From assembly GCF_003253005.1 (NCBI RefSeq), contig NZ_QEPZ01000002.1, positions 186,001 through 250,000 on the forward strand: a stretch of DNA of 64,000 nt, given 5' to 3'. A model generated the notes under the pieces. It did not search any database. It had not been told where the DNA came from and was given only the letters and a program-made list of their open reading frames with translations. A program made the position numbers and the translations under genes. Positions 1 to 9,182 of this stretch are shown piece by piece. Source of the DNA: Haemophilus parainfluenzae (GTDB lineage Bacteria; Pseudomonadota; Gammaproteobacteria; Enterobacterales; Pasteurellaceae). Each line of letters begins with the position of its first letter. Position 1 is the stretch's first letter.

Positions 1-458
1 GCACGAGCAATCGCGATACGTTGTTGCTGACCACCAGAAAGTTGAGCTGGTTTACGATCGGCCATTTCTTCTAATTGCACCATACGCAATGCATCCAGAA
101 CGCGAGGTTTAATTTCGCTTTCTGCCACTTTTTGCATACGCAAACCAAAAGCCACGTTATCAAAAATAGTCATATGCGGGAATAACGCATAACTTTGGAA
201 TACGGTGTTAATGTGGCGTTTTTCTGCCGGAACATTAGTAATATCTTCACCGTCCAAAATAATATTACCTTCATCTAACTCTTCTAAACCCGCTAATAAA
301 CGCAATACTGTAGTTTTACCACAGCCGGATGGGCCAAGAATTGTGACGAATTCACCGTTATTAATGGTTAGATTAAAATCATTAATAATTGTATTAGAAC
401 CATAGGATTTTTTGATTGAACGAAGCTCAATAATAGGCTTTTGAACCAGATTTTCCAC
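1..458 (-). CDS. potA: Spermidine/putrescine ABC transporter ATPase PotA, N-terminal part
   Basis: This is the ATP-hydrolysing subunit of the PotABCD polyamine importer, on the cytoplasmic face of the inner membrane. The window edge removes everything after the ABC signature. Visible in order on the reverse strand are the Walker A loop (GPSGCGKTT, near residue 40), the Q-loop region ([14 protein letters not shown]) and the signature LSGGQQQR followed by IAIARA. The start chosen is GTG at 458, because an AGGGAGA stretch lies about 10 bases upstream; a second in-frame GTG at 485 has no such site. PotA identity rests on the close fit of the N-terminal region to Pasteurellaceae PotA from memory. 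Another CUT1/POPT-family ATPase is possible but less likely. Confidence 0.88.
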   Translation of the reverse strand, partial: MENLVQKPIIELRSIKKSYGSNTIINDFNLTINNGEFVTILGPSGCGKTTVLRLLAGLEELDEGNIILDGEDITNVPAEKRHINTVFQSYALFPHMTIFDNVAFGLRMQKVAESEIKPRVLDALRMVQLEEMADRKPAQLSGGQQQRIAIAR

Positions 459-734
459 TAGCTTTGGTTTTCTCCCTAATTTCACCAATTTAATCGGTAC
501 TGAGTAGAAATGAACCTGCAAAAATGATGCAGGGGCGACATAAAATTGAACCGATATGATATAGCGAATTGTTAATGATGAAAAGGATTTAATCGAGTTT
601 TTAGGAAAAATTTATCTAAAACTTGACCGCACTTTTTTCAGAAAATTTTATAACTCTTCACTTTCTTGTTATATATCAAGAACTGTAACGAATTTTGGGA
701 TTAGACTAACGCTGATATAAAGGAGAATTTTAAA
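459..734. other. Divergent intergenic region potA/pepT
   Basis: This 276-base AT-rich gap separates the divergent potA and pepT genes and should hold both promoters. One Haemophilus uptake signal (ACCGCACTT) lies at 626-634. AAAGGAGA at 720-727 is the pepT ribosome binding site. I see no convincing operator or RNA gene. Confidence 0.5.
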
Positions 735-1967
735 ATGGAAGAACATTATAATGAATTATTACAGCGATTTTTAACTTATGTCGCATTTGATACGCAATCT
801 AAATTGTCTGCAAAACATTCGCCAAGTTCAGCAGGGCAAATGAAGCTGGCTTTGCATTTGCAGCAAGAATTAATTGAACTTGGTTTACAAGATGTCAATG
901 TGACTAAGCATGCCGTTGTCACGGCTTATTTACCCTCAAATCATCCTGATTTAACACACACTATTGGTTTTATTTCCCACCTTGATACATCACCACAATG
1001 CAGCGGTAAAAATGTTCAACCTGAAGTGATTGAAAATTATCGGGGAGGAGATATTGCGTTAGGTTTAGGAGAGGAGTTTATTAGTCCTGTGTATTATCCA
1101 TTTTTACATCAGCTTATTGGCAAAACCTTGATTGTGACAGATGGAACTACTTTACTTGGTGCGGATAATAAAGCCGGAATCGCAGAAATTATGACCGCAC
1201 TTTCTGTATTACAACAGAAAAATATCCCGCATTGTAATATTCGAGTGGCATTTACGCCTGACGAAGAAATTGGTTTAGGAATGCATTATTTCCCATTAGA
1301 CGATTTTCCTTGTGATTGGGCATATACCATTGATGGTGGAGAAGTGGGTGAATTGGAGTATGAGAATTTTAATGCCGCGACGGCAAAAATTACCTTTAAA
1401 GGTCGGAGCATTCATCCTGGTTATGCTAAAAACAAATTAGTGAATGCGCTGACGTTAGCTTGTGAGTTTCAACAAGGTTTTCCAAAAGATGATGTTCCCG
1501 AAAAAACATCAGGAAAAGAAGGTTTTTTCCATTTAGATGATTTTAAGGGGGATATTGAGAAAGTTGAATTACATTATCTCATTCGAGATTTTGACCAAGC
1601 TAGTTTTGAGCAACGTAAGGCATTTATTTATCAGCTTGTAGAAAAATTTAATAGAGAGAAAAGCCTGAAAGAGCCGGTGGAATGTGTTATTGAAGACAGT
1701 TACAAAAATATGTATGCCACAGTCAAAAATGTCCCACAGGCGATTAAGTTAGCTGATGCTGCAATGAAAGCTTGTGGTATTACACCAAATCATAAACCAA
1801 TACGTGGTGGAACGGATGGGGCATTTTTAGCAGAAAAAGGATTAGCTTGTCCAAATATCTTTACCGGTGGCTATAATTTCCATAGTAAACATGAATTAGT
1901 GACACTTGAAGGGATGGAAAAAGCTGTCGAAGTGGTTATAAAAATAGCAAACTGTAAAGATTTGTAA
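735..1967 (+). CDS. pepT: Peptidase T (tripeptide aminopeptidase)
   Basis: This is a cytosolic di-zinc M20-family aminopeptidase that releases the N-terminal residue of tripeptides. At 410 residues it has the usual family length. Metal and catalytic positions are visible: H82 and D84 (SHLDTS), D144 (GADNKAG), the E177/E178 pair (TPDEEIG), D200 (TIDGGE) and a C-terminal histidine in NFHSKHE near residue 383. These are spaced as in enterobacterial PepT. The start at 735 follows a strong AAAGGAGA site. The gene is monocistronic, divergent from potA, and ends at a clear hairpin terminator. In enteric bacteria pepT is induced anaerobically by FNR; I could not identify an FNR box here. Confidence 0.95.
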   Translation: MEEHYNELLQRFLTYVAFDTQSKLSAKHSPSSAGQMKLALHLQQELIELGLQDVNVTKHAVVTAYLPSNHPDLTHTIGFISHLDTSPQCSGKNVQPEVIENYRGGDIALGLGEEFISPVYYPFLHQLIGKTLIVTDGTTLLGADNKAGIAEIMTALSVLQQKNIPHCNIRVAFTPDEEIGLGMHYFPLDDFPCDWAYTIDGGEVGELEYENFNAATAKITFKGRSIHPGYAKNKLVNALTLACEFQQGFPKDDVPEKTSGKEGFFHLDDFKGDIEKVELHYLIRDFDQASFEQRKAFIYQLVEKFNREKSLKEPVECVIEDSYKNMYATVKNVPQAIKLADAAMKACGITPNHKPIRGGTDGAFLAEKGLACPNIFTGGYNFHSKHELVTLEGMEKAVEVVIKIANCKDL

Positions 1968-2087
1968 ATTATTGTAAAGAAGAAGCTTGCATTTGTCAGA
2001 ATATGTCAATATAATCGTTAGCGTTTTATCGAGATTCCTTTGATAAAGCTAAACTTTAGAGATTTTATTCATAAATTCCTTTTTGGT

Positions 2088-2115
2088 GCTCCTAAGAAAT
2101 TAGGAGCTTTTTTTT
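2088..2115 (+). terminator. Intrinsic terminator after pepT
   Basis: A GCTCCTA / TAGGAGC stem with a 6-base loop is followed by eight T residues. It lies 120 bases after the pepT stop and just before the convergent gloC end. Confidence 0.85.
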
Positions 2116-2132
2116 ACCCCAAATTCAGATCT

Positions 2133-2762
2133 TTACTTCAAAAACGGATTGCTTCGTTTTTCTTGTCCAATAGTTGTGTAAGGGCCATGTCCTGCAATAA
2201 CTACCATATCATCATTTAATGTAAATAATTTATTCTTGATTGATGAGATCAGTGTATCAAAATCTCCATGAGGGAAGTTTGTACGACCAATACTGTTTTG
2301 GAAAAGGACATCGCCAGTAAAAGCAATATTTTTTTCATGTTCAATCAAACCAATGTGGCCAGGTGTATGACCAGGAAGATGAAGAATTTCAAAGGTAAAT
2401 GTACCAATTTGAATTTTTTCACCTTCTTGATTAAACCAGCGATCAGGTGTAAACGCAGAAATATAAGGTAAACCAAACTGCTGAGCTTGTTGTGGTAGAC
2501 TTTCAAACAGAAAGCGATCTTTTTCCTGTGAGCCCCATATTTCAATATTAAAATGATCACGAATCGCTTCAGCAGCCCCTACATGATCAAGATGTCCATG
2601 AGTTAATAAGACTGCTTTTAGGTTTAATTCTAATTCCTCAATACGTTGAATAAGTTTTTCCGCATTGCCACCAGGATCGATAATCGCTGCATTTTTTTCA
2701 TCATCCCAAATAAGAGAGCAATTTTGCTGAAAGGCTGTAACAGGAATAATTTCAATATTCAT
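2133..2762 (-). CDS. gloC: Type II glyoxalase-like metallo-beta-lactamase fold hydrolase (GloC/YcbL family)
   Basis: This is a small cytosolic di-metal hydrolase of 209 residues that likely hydrolyses S-lactoylglutathione to D-lactate. The metal-binding motif THGHLDH (H55, H57, D59, H60), H132 in LPGHTPGH, D151 in FTGDVLF and H191 in AGHGP form a complete metallo-beta-lactamase site. It lacks the C-terminal glutathione-binding domain of classical GloB, which is why YcbL/GloC is preferred. In E. coli ycbL sits next to ycbK and ycbB, and the same order appears here with the mepK-like and L,D-transpeptidase genes upstream. A USS hairpin separates it from the mepK-like gene, so it may have its own transcript. 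Confidence 0.85.
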   Translation of the reverse strand: MNIEIIPVTAFQQNCSLIWDDEKNAAIIDPGGNAEKLIQRIEELELNLKAVLLTHGHLDHVGAAEAIRDHFNIEIWGSQEKDRFLFESLPQQAQQFGLPYISAFTPDRWFNQEGEKIQIGTFTFEILHLPGHTPGHIGLIEHEKNIAFTGDVLFQNSIGRTNFPHGDFDTLISSIKNKLFTLNDDMVVIAGHGPYTTIGQEKRSNPFLK

Positions 2763-2785
2763 CTTTTTTCCTTATTGTTGATAAC

Positions 2786-2808
2786 AAAAAACCGCACTAA
2801 AGTGCGGT
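2786..2808 (-). terminator. USS palindrome acting as terminator after the mepK-like gene
   Basis: ACCGCACT / AGTGCGGT form an 8-bp perfect stem with an AA loop. On the minus strand it is followed by a T run (AAAAA at 2786-2790 on plus). It is built from two inverted uptake signals and lies 19 bases after the mepK-like stop. Confidence 0.7.
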
Positions 2809-2826
2809 CTAAAATTAAACTGTTTT

Positions 2827-3387
2827 TCATGCACCACGCCATGTTCTTACAGGGCCAGTATCCACGTGAATAAAATTACTATACGGATAATATCCTACAC
2901 CACCGCTATTAAGATTTTCAGCCGCTTGGCGTAACCTTGCTAAAGGTACACCAGGGATTTTAAAATCAATCGCTTGGCCTTTAATATGATAGCTGTTGCT
3001 TGCTACGTCCCGACTTTGTCTACGGCGCATGGCATTTGTCTCAGCACTACGATAGCCACAAATTACATCAATCTGTGCAGTGCGTAAACCTAAATTACTT
3101 TGTAAATGATAAAACTTCATAAAGAGATTCGGATCCATTCGGCGTACTTGGTCTGTACGGCGATCTCTCATGAAGTAATCAAGTTTACCAAGTAGTGAAC
3201 GATTAAATCCAGTTGTAGCAGAGAACTCACCGCTTAATCGTTCATTGGTGTTGACATTATAGAAACTGAGAATGCGAGGTTTAGGGGTAGAGACCATCGC
3301 TAACACTGTACTCGGTATCATACTTGCGCCTAAAACGATGCCGCCTAATGAAAGCCATTTACGACGATTTTTATCAATATTACCCAT
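2827..3387 (-). CDS. mepK: Tat-exported murein endopeptidase, MepK/YcbK (DUF882, M15-like)
   Basis: This is a likely periplasmic peptidoglycan hydrolase that cuts peptide crosslinks, 186 residues long. The N-terminus has a twin-arginine motif (NRRKWLSLGG, R8-R9), then a hydrophobic stretch and an AxA-like end near residue 30, indicating Tat export. The zinc site of the LAS/M15 type is visible as H134 and D141 in YHIKGQAIDF and H174 in NFIHVDTG. E. coli MepK prefers meso-DAP to meso-DAP (3-3) crosslinks, which are made by L,D-transpeptidases, and such an enzyme is encoded immediately upstream. Substrate is inferred from the family. Confidence 0.85.
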   Translation of the reverse strand: MGNIDKNRRKWLSLGGIVLGASMIPSTVLAMVSTPKPRILSFYNVNTNERLSGEFSATTGFNRSLLGKLDYFMRDRRTDQVRRMDPNLFMKFYHLQSNLGLRTAQIDVICGYRSAETNAMRRRQSRDVASNSYHIKGQAIDFKIPGVPLARLRQAAENLNSGGVGYYPYSNFIHVDTGPVRTWRGA

Positions 3388-3461
3388 TTTATAGTTTCTT
3401 TTATTACCTATCTTTCATCCTAGACAATTTTTGTATTAAAAAGTTCTAGTGTAAACCATTT

Positions 3462-4931
3462 TTAAAGGTATTTTTTTACAACCGCCCAGTCAATATCATT
3501 AAAAATCGCTGCATCATCGTATTTATAAATATCTGGTAAAACTTGTGTTTGACCGTTTTCCACCCATGCAGTTACATAATATAAGAATACGGGGTCATTT
3601 GTGCGAATGTTCGCAGACGTTGTTTTCTTACTTTCTAAAACACCGCGTTTTTTATCTTCTGTCCAGCCGGCTTCTTGTAACAGAATAGAGGCAAGTTGAT
3701 CAGATTTTTCTACACGCACACAACCTGAGCTTAATGCACGATCTTTTTTGCTGAATAAGTTATGATTTGGTGTATCGTGAAGATAAATTGCATCAGAGCT
3801 TGGCATATTAAATTTATAGTTACCTAATGCACTGTCACCAGCTGCTTGACGGATACGATACGGGAATTTATCACCAATACTACTCCAATTAATTGAGTAA
3901 GGATCAATAGTGTTACCTTTGCTATCTAAAATAGAGTAGTTGTGTGCTGCTGCATAGCCAGGGTCACGTTTTAATTTCGGTAAAATATCTTCATTAATTA
4001 AGCGTGTAGGGGCATTCCAAGGCGGATTAACAACCACATTGCTCAAACGGCTGTACATTACTGGTGTACGACGTTCATTTTTCCCTACAATAACGCGTGA
4101 TTCTAAAATTGCTTTACCATCACGATAATATTTCAATTGATAGCTTGGAATATTAACAAAGATTCCATTTTCAAAATCTGGAATAACACGTAAACGTTGT
4201 GCATTAAGGGCAAGTTTTTTACCCATTGCAGAAATACCTGAAGCTGAAATCATTGATGGGAGTGCTTGTACGGTTTCACGGTATAAACGATTATGGTTAG
4301 ATAATCCGTTTACAAAACCAGAAACAGCATCGTTTTTAACCGCACTTTGCCATTGGTCAATAATTTCTTGATTTGGTAATTCCGGTTTGTAAGCATTCGT
4401 TGCATATAACCAACGTTGTGCTTGTTGATTAACGTTCTTGCTGTAATACAAGTAATCAAGGAAAGCATCACTTAACAACACATCGTAGGTGAGGCCTCCA
4501 GTTTTTTCAGCGTTATGTAAATTGATTAATGATTGCGCCGAACGTTTAGAAATACCAGACGCTACCATTGCTGCATATTCGCGTAGGAATTGTTTTTCTG
4601 CAGCCTTGTCTTTCCACATCAACTCATATTTATTATCAGCATATAATTTTGCCAAAATTGGTTTGAACTGTAGATTCTGTTCGCCAATTTCATGCGTTAA
4701 TGACATCTCTAGTATGGTTTGCTTTTCAGCTGCTAGGCGAGCTTGGTCTTCTTTGATTTCCGCTTCAAGTGTTGCACGCTCTTCAGGGCTTAATTTAGAC
4801 ATATCAACGCCTTTATTTTCGGCTTGTTGAGGTTGCCCAACTGTTTTAGCCCATTCAGCTAACGCACAACCTGACGTCATCATTGATAATGATAAGACTA
4901 ATGCGCTTAATTTCATTGTTCCTTTTAACAT
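3462..4931 (-). CDS. ldtD: L,D-transpeptidase, LdtD/YcbB type
   Basis: This is a periplasmic enzyme making 3-3 peptidoglycan crosslinks. The YkuD catalytic motif HDTPN ... SSGCVRVE is present, with the nucleophilic cysteine at about residue 404 of the 489-residue form. A long N-terminal region containing scaffold and peptidoglycan-binding parts is typical of YcbB. The reading frame stays open to an ATG at 4985, but that start lies in a terminator built of uptake signals with no ribosome site. ATG 4931 (AAAGG seven bases upstream) or ATG 4916 is better, and both give a signal sequence ending TSGC, a possible lipobox. Its pairing with the mepK-like gene suggests a crosslink making and cutting unit. 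Confidence 0.87.
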   Translation of the reverse strand: MLKGTMKLSALVLSLSMMTSGCALAEWAKTVGQPQQAENKGVDMSKLSPEERATLEAEIKEDQARLAAEKQTILEMSLTHEIGEQNLQFKPILAKLYADNKYELMWKDKAAEKQFLREYAAMVASGISKRSAQSLINLHNAEKTGGLTYDVLLSDAFLDYLYYSKNVNQQAQRWLYATNAYKPELPNQEIIDQWQSAVKNDAVSGFVNGLSNHNRLYRETVQALPSMISASGISAMGKKLALNAQRLRVIPDFENGIFVNIPSYQLKYYRDGKAILESRVIVGKNERRTPVMYSRLSNVVVNPPWNAPTRLINEDILPKLKRDPGYAAAHNYSILDSKGNTIDPYSINWSSIGDKFPYRIRQAAGDSALGNYKFNMPSSDAIYLHDTPNHNLFSKKDRALSSGCVRVEKSDQLASILLQEAGWTEDKKRGVLESKKTTSANIRTNDPVFLYYVTAWVENGQTQVLPDIYKYDDAAIFNDIDWAVVKKYL

Positions 4932-4963
4932 TGCTGTACCTTTAAAAATATTCATAAAAAATA

Positions 4964-5000
4964 ACCGCACTTCAGTTTTTTTCATCTGCTAAAGTGCGGT
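4964..5000 (-). terminator. Inverted USS pair after prc
   Basis: ACCGCACTT at 4964-4972 and AAGTGCGGT at 4992-5000 form a 9-bp stem with a 19-base loop, 12 bases after the prc stop on the minus strand. It overlaps the implausible upstream start of the L,D-transpeptidase frame. Confidence 0.55.
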
Positions 5001-5011
5001 CAAAATAATCG

Positions 5012-7081
5012 TTATTTTGTTGCTTTTGCCGCTTCTTGTTTTATTTCAGCATCCACTTTTTGTTGATTCGTGTTAAGTTTAACTAAATCAGCTGCCATTT
5101 TTTCCGCTTCTTTTAAGAAGAAATCAGGTGCTTCATAGTCTTTTGGCAAATCATCAATGTCTTTTAATGCTTTTTTACCTTCACGTTTAAAACGGTCATT
5201 GAGAGCTTTTAAACGTCTCGCATCATCTTTATCATTTTCCGCTTTACGCTCTTGGAAATTCAATGATAAGAATTTACGCTCACGGCGTTCATCACGGATC
5301 TTAAGATCTTCATTTAAAGCAATAAATTCAGGATCTTTTGCAATACGCTCTAGATGTTTTTCATTTAATGCTTCAACATCTTTACGCGCTTTATTGTTTT
5401 CAGAATAAGTCGCCGGCGGAATTTTATCCCAAGCTAAGGCGTTATCTTCTTTTTCTTCACCAATTTCTTTAGCATCAATAATTTCAGGGAAATTAATATC
5501 TGCTGCTACACCTTTTAATTGGGTTGAACCACCATTAATTCGGTAGAATTTTTGGATAGTATATTGCAATACACCAAGTGGTGTTTGGTCTAAATCATAA
5601 ACAAAGTTTAATGAACGACTTTGTTGTACCGTACCTTTACCAAAGGTATTTTGCCCAATAATGATACCGCGATTGTAATCTTGCATTGTTGCAGCAAAAA
5701 TTTCAGAAGCAGACGCACTGAAACGATTAATCATCACCAATAATGGACCTTTATATTGCTGGGCATTGTCGTCATCTTCGTGTACACGAATACGCTGATA
5801 TGCATCACGTACCTGTACCACCGGACCATCTGTAATAAATAAACCACTTAATGCTACGGCTTCTGTTAATGCACCACCGCCATTTTCACGAAGATCCACA
5901 ATTAAAGCGCCAATTTTCTTCTTCTCAGCATCTACTAATAATTTTTTCACATCATCAGTTAAACCAATATAGAAACTTGGGATTTTAATGACACCAACCG
6001 TTTCACCCTCAACTTTAGAAACAGTGAGTTTTGCTGCTTGATCTTCAATACGTACTTTATCGCGAACTAAAGTGACAATACGACTTTTTCCACCTTTTGC
6101 AGGTTCAATTTCAAGACGAACTTTTGTTCCTTTTTTACCTTTGATTTTGTCAACGATATCTTCTAAACGCCAACCGATAATATCTTCGATTTCGCCTTTT
6201 TCTTGGCCAACACCAATGATTTTATCGCCTGCTTGTAATTTTTTACTGCGTTCAGCCGGCGCACCTGGCACTAAAGACTTGATGCTGGTTTCGTCATCTT
6301 CAGATTGTAATGTCGCACCAATTCCTTCTAAGGAAAGATTCATACTTTCATTAAAGCTTTTTGCCGTACGCGGCGCAAGATAGCTTGTATGCGGATCGAT
6401 TTCTCGAGCAAAGGCATTAATATAAATCTGAACAATGTCATCAGCTTTGGTTTGAGTTAATCGACGAATGGCTAAATTGTAACGTTTAGTCAGTTTTTCC
6501 TTAATTTCAGGCCATTTTTTATCTTTTAACTTCAGACTGATTACATCATTTTTGACACGTTGTTCCCAGAGCTTGTTTACTTCTTCTTCGCTTGCAGGGA
6601 AAGGTGCTTTTTCACGATCGATCTCAATTTGATCATTACCTTTTAAATCAGGTTCTTGATCTAATAAAGATAATGCATAAGCATAACGTTCATAGCGACG
6701 TTTCATCATCAGATCGTAAATCGCAAATGCAGCTGAAAGATCGCCCTCATTAAGTTGATCATCTAATTTAGAACCATATTTAGCACGTAAATCATCAATA
6801 TCTGATTTTAAAAAGGTATTATGGCTGTAATCTAAGCTTTTAATATAACGATCAAAAATCTTTTCGGAAAAGGCGTCATCAAGCTGGAATTTACGATAAT
6901 GTGATTGTGTTAAACGCGTTGTTGCACGCTTCGTTGCTAACTGGTTTGCGTCTGTTGCCGAAGGAATCGTAATATCACTTTGCTTTAATTTCGGCTGCAC
7001 GGCAAATGTGTCAGACGAATGAAGAAATAACGCACCTAAAATTGCTGTTGCAATAAGACTTTTGGTTGTATGTAATTTCAT
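5012..7081 (-). CDS. prc: Tail-specific C-terminal processing protease
   Basis: This is a periplasmic serine protease of family S41A that degrades or trims proteins from the C-terminus; E. coli substrates include FtsI, tmRNA-tagged proteins and, with NlpI, MepS. At 689 residues it has the family length. A signal peptide covers residues 1-27, a PDZ domain about 250-330, and the Ser-Lys dyad is S457 in RFSASASEI and K482 in TFGKGTVQ, 25 residues apart as in E. coli. The C-terminus is rich in charged residues. It follows proQ by 29 bases on the same strand, the same proQ-prc order as in enteric bacteria. tmRNA, which tags proteins ending in LAA, is encoded nearby at 15.7 kb. Confidence 0.95.
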   Translation of the reverse strand: MKLHTTKSLIATAILGALFLHSSDTFAVQPKLKQSDITIPSATDANQLATKRATTRLTQSHYRKFQLDDAFSEKIFDRYIKSLDYSHNTFLKSDIDDLRAKYGSKLDDQLNEGDLSAAFAIYDLMMKRRYERYAYALSLLDQEPDLKGNDQIEIDREKAPFPASEEEVNKLWEQRVKNDVISLKLKDKKWPEIKEKLTKRYNLAIRRLTQTKADDIVQIYINAFAREIDPHTSYLAPRTAKSFNESMNLSLEGIGATLQSEDDETSIKSLVPGAPAERSKKLQAGDKIIGVGQEKGEIEDIIGWRLEDIVDKIKGKKGTKVRLEIEPAKGGKSRIVTLVRDKVRIEDQAAKLTVSKVEGETVGVIKIPSFYIGLTDDVKKLLVDAEKKKIGALIVDLRENGGGALTEAVALSGLFITDGPVVQVRDAYQRIRVHEDDDNAQQYKGPLLVMINRFSASASEIFAATMQDYNRGIIIGQNTFGKGTVQQSRSLNFVYDLDQTPLGVLQYTIQKFYRINGGSTQLKGVAADINFPEIIDAKEIGEEKEDNALAWDKIPPATYSENNKARKDVEALNEKHLERIAKDPEFIALNEDLKIRDERRERKFLSLNFQERKAENDKDDARRLKALNDRFKREGKKALKDIDDLPKDYEAPDFFLKEAEKMAADLVKLNTNQQKVDAEIKQEAAKATK

Positions 7082-7110
7082 TTAACCTTATCCCGATAAG
7101 AAATAAATTA

Positions 7111-7758
7111 TTAGGCAAATAAACGATCTGCGGTGACTGTCATCACTAAACCATTTTCAAGTTCTACGCGTGCGCCATCTTTTTCCACATTTAATACGGT
7201 CGCATTTTTCGCTTGTTCTGCTACTTTCACTTTCACTTTGCTACCTGCAGAAAGTGTTGTGAAATCAACCGCACTTAGTTTTATTTGCGGGGCTTTTGGT
7301 TTGCGAGTTGCTTGATTTGAATTTGGTTTACGAGCAGGTCGTTTTTGTTGTGCTTTTTTGGCTGCTAATTCTGCTTTGCGTTTTTCTGCAAATTTAGCTT
7401 TTGCATCTGCTAATTGTTGAGTCGCATGAGAAACATGTTCTGCGTCTAATACACCAGCAGGGTTGCCGTATAAATCCACACGCTCAGCACCTTCGCGACA
7501 GCCGTGTAAATAGCGCCAGTTGGAGGTGTATTGACGTAAAGCCTGACGTAATTGAGTTTTGCTGACACGTTCATCATCTTTTAATGCTTCAGCAAGATCT
7601 TGGAAAAGACCAATTTTTAATGGTTTAGCTTCACCTTCTGCAATAAAGCAAAGTGGGAATTTTTCCACAAGATATGCAATGATCGCTTTTGTATCAGTTA
7701 ATTTTTGAACGCCTTCAGCATTATTTTCAACTTGGGCTTCAACTTGAGAATCTGTCAT
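7111..7758 (-). CDS. proQ: RNA chaperone ProQ
   Basis: ProQ is a global RNA-binding protein that matches small RNAs and mRNA 3' ends. This 215-residue protein has the FinO/ProQ domain at about residues 20-125 (including a YTSNWRYLHG stretch), a basic linker rich in K, R, A and Q (about 125-160), and a C-terminal Tudor/KOW-like beta domain (from about 160). The order fits E. coli ProQ (232 residues). It heads a likely two-gene operon with prc. An uptake signal lies upstream at about 7803. No other reading seems likely. Confidence 0.94.
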   Translation of the reverse strand: MTDSQVEAQVENNAEGVQKLTDTKAIIAYLVEKFPLCFIAEGEAKPLKIGLFQDLAEALKDDERVSKTQLRQALRQYTSNWRYLHGCREGAERVDLYGNPAGVLDAEHVSHATQQLADAKAKFAEKRKAELAAKKAQQKRPARKPNSNQATRKPKAPQIKLSAVDFTTLSAGSKVKVKVAEQAKNATVLNVEKDGARVELENGLVMTVTADRLFA

Positions 7759-7928
7759 TTCTGAGTTTTCCTAGGATAAAAAAATAAAAACCTGCACAGT
7801 TTACCGCACTTTTATAAGGATTGACAATGGTTGGACAGAATAATTCCGTTTCTAATTCTAATGAATAACTTCACAAATTCCCTTAATTCAGGCTAAAATA
7901 GTCCACTTTTATAATTTCTGAAAACATA

Positions 7929-9182
7929 ATGACAAAAACACCTGATTTTACTCATGCCACTTATAGACTAGTGCGTTGCATAGAATGCGATGCAACGGTG
8001 TCTGTTTGTCGCCCGCAGGCGGGGGAGTATGCACAATGTCCGCGTTGCCATCACAAATTACAATCAGGTAGTCGTTGGTCACTTAAGCGTTGCTCATTAA
8101 TCGCCCTTTCTATCCTAATTTTAATGCCATTTGCTTTGGGCTATCCTTTATTGAGTTTAGATTTACTAGGTACTAAAATTGATGCTTCTGTTTGGAAAGG
8201 TATTTGGAAAATGGCAGTAGAGGGATATTCCTATACTGCATTTATGATTTTTATCTGTGCAATTTTAATGCCTGTCTCTTTTGCGATTTTAGTCATTATG
8301 TTGCAGCTTTCTAAATTGCTCAAAATTAAGCCTCGTAATGTCTTATTATTTGTGGGATATATTAAGCCTTGGGTCATGTTTGACGTATATTTAGTTGCAC
8401 TGGGTGTCACCATGTTTAAAGTACGCGAATATGCCACATTAGAAGTAGATGTGTATTTAATTGCTTTTGTTTTTACTGCACTTTTAACCACTTTATTGTT
8501 CATTAAAATTAATTTAGATGACTTGTGGCATGATTTTTATCCCGATCAGAAACCGGTTACCAAAAGCGATCGACCGTTAGAACTTTGTACTGCCTGTGAT
8601 TACACTTTTTTAAAAGAAGATCAAAAATACGATCGCTGTCATCGAGCCATTTGTCCACGTTGTTCATCGCTTATTGAAACACCAGATAGTATAAAATTGC
8701 AACGCGTTTGGGCGACATTAGTGGCGGGGATTATCATGCTTTTTCCCGCAAACTTACTCCCAATATCTGGTGTTTATTTAACAGGAAATTTGTCACAAGA
8801 TACCTTGATGTCGGGTGTGATGTCGTTTATAAGCATGGGCAGCTATTTTGTTGCTTTCGTGGTATTCTTCGCCAGTATTTTTGTGCCAGTAAGTAAAATC
8901 CTGATTATGTTGTATTTACTGGCAAGCGTGCATTTTAAATGGCGACATTCAATTAAATGGCAAATGCGATTATTGCATATTGTTCACTTTGTAGGACGTT
9001 GGTCAATGCTAGATCTTTTTGTGTTAGCTTTGATGATGTCTCTAGTAACACGCGGACAGATTATTAATTTTACTGTAGGCCCTGCCGCATTTTATTTTGG
9101 TGCAGCAGTGTTTTTAACTATGATTTCAACTTCTCAGTTTGATAGTCGATTAATTTGGAAAATTTATGACAGAAAACAATAA
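7929..9182 (+). CDS. letA: Inner-membrane protein LetA (YebS/PqiA family)
   Basis: This polytopic inner-membrane partner of an MCE tunnel protein has 417 residues. Two zinc-ribbon-like CxxC pairs are visible at the start of each half (CIECD ... CPRCH near residues 17-40 and CTACD ... CPRCS near 217-245), each followed by about four hydrophobic segments, so it is a PqiA-domain tandem. The start of letB overlaps its last 17 bases. Because the partner has seven MCE domains it is LetB rather than PqiB, so LetA (YebS) is the better name than PqiA. The likely role is feeding or accepting lipids for transport between the membranes. The ATG follows a weak ribosome site. Confidence 0.88.
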   Translation: MTKTPDFTHATYRLVRCIECDATVSVCRPQAGEYAQCPRCHHKLQSGSRWSLKRCSLIALSILILMPFALGYPLLSLDLLGTKIDASVWKGIWKMAVEGYSYTAFMIFICAILMPVSFAILVIMLQLSKLLKIKPRNVLLFVGYIKPWVMFDVYLVALGVTMFKVREYATLEVDVYLIAFVFTALLTTLLFIKINLDDLWHDFYPDQKPVTKSDRPLELCTACDYTFLKEDQKYDRCHRAICPRCSSLIETPDSIKLQRVWATLVAGIIMLFPANLLPISGVYLTGNLSQDTLMSGVMSFISMGSYFVAFVVFFASIFVPVSKILIMLYLLASVHFKWRHSIKWQMRLLHIVHFVGRWSMLDLFVLALMMSLVTRGQIINFTVGPAAFYFGAAVFLTMISTSQFDSRLIWKIYDRKQ

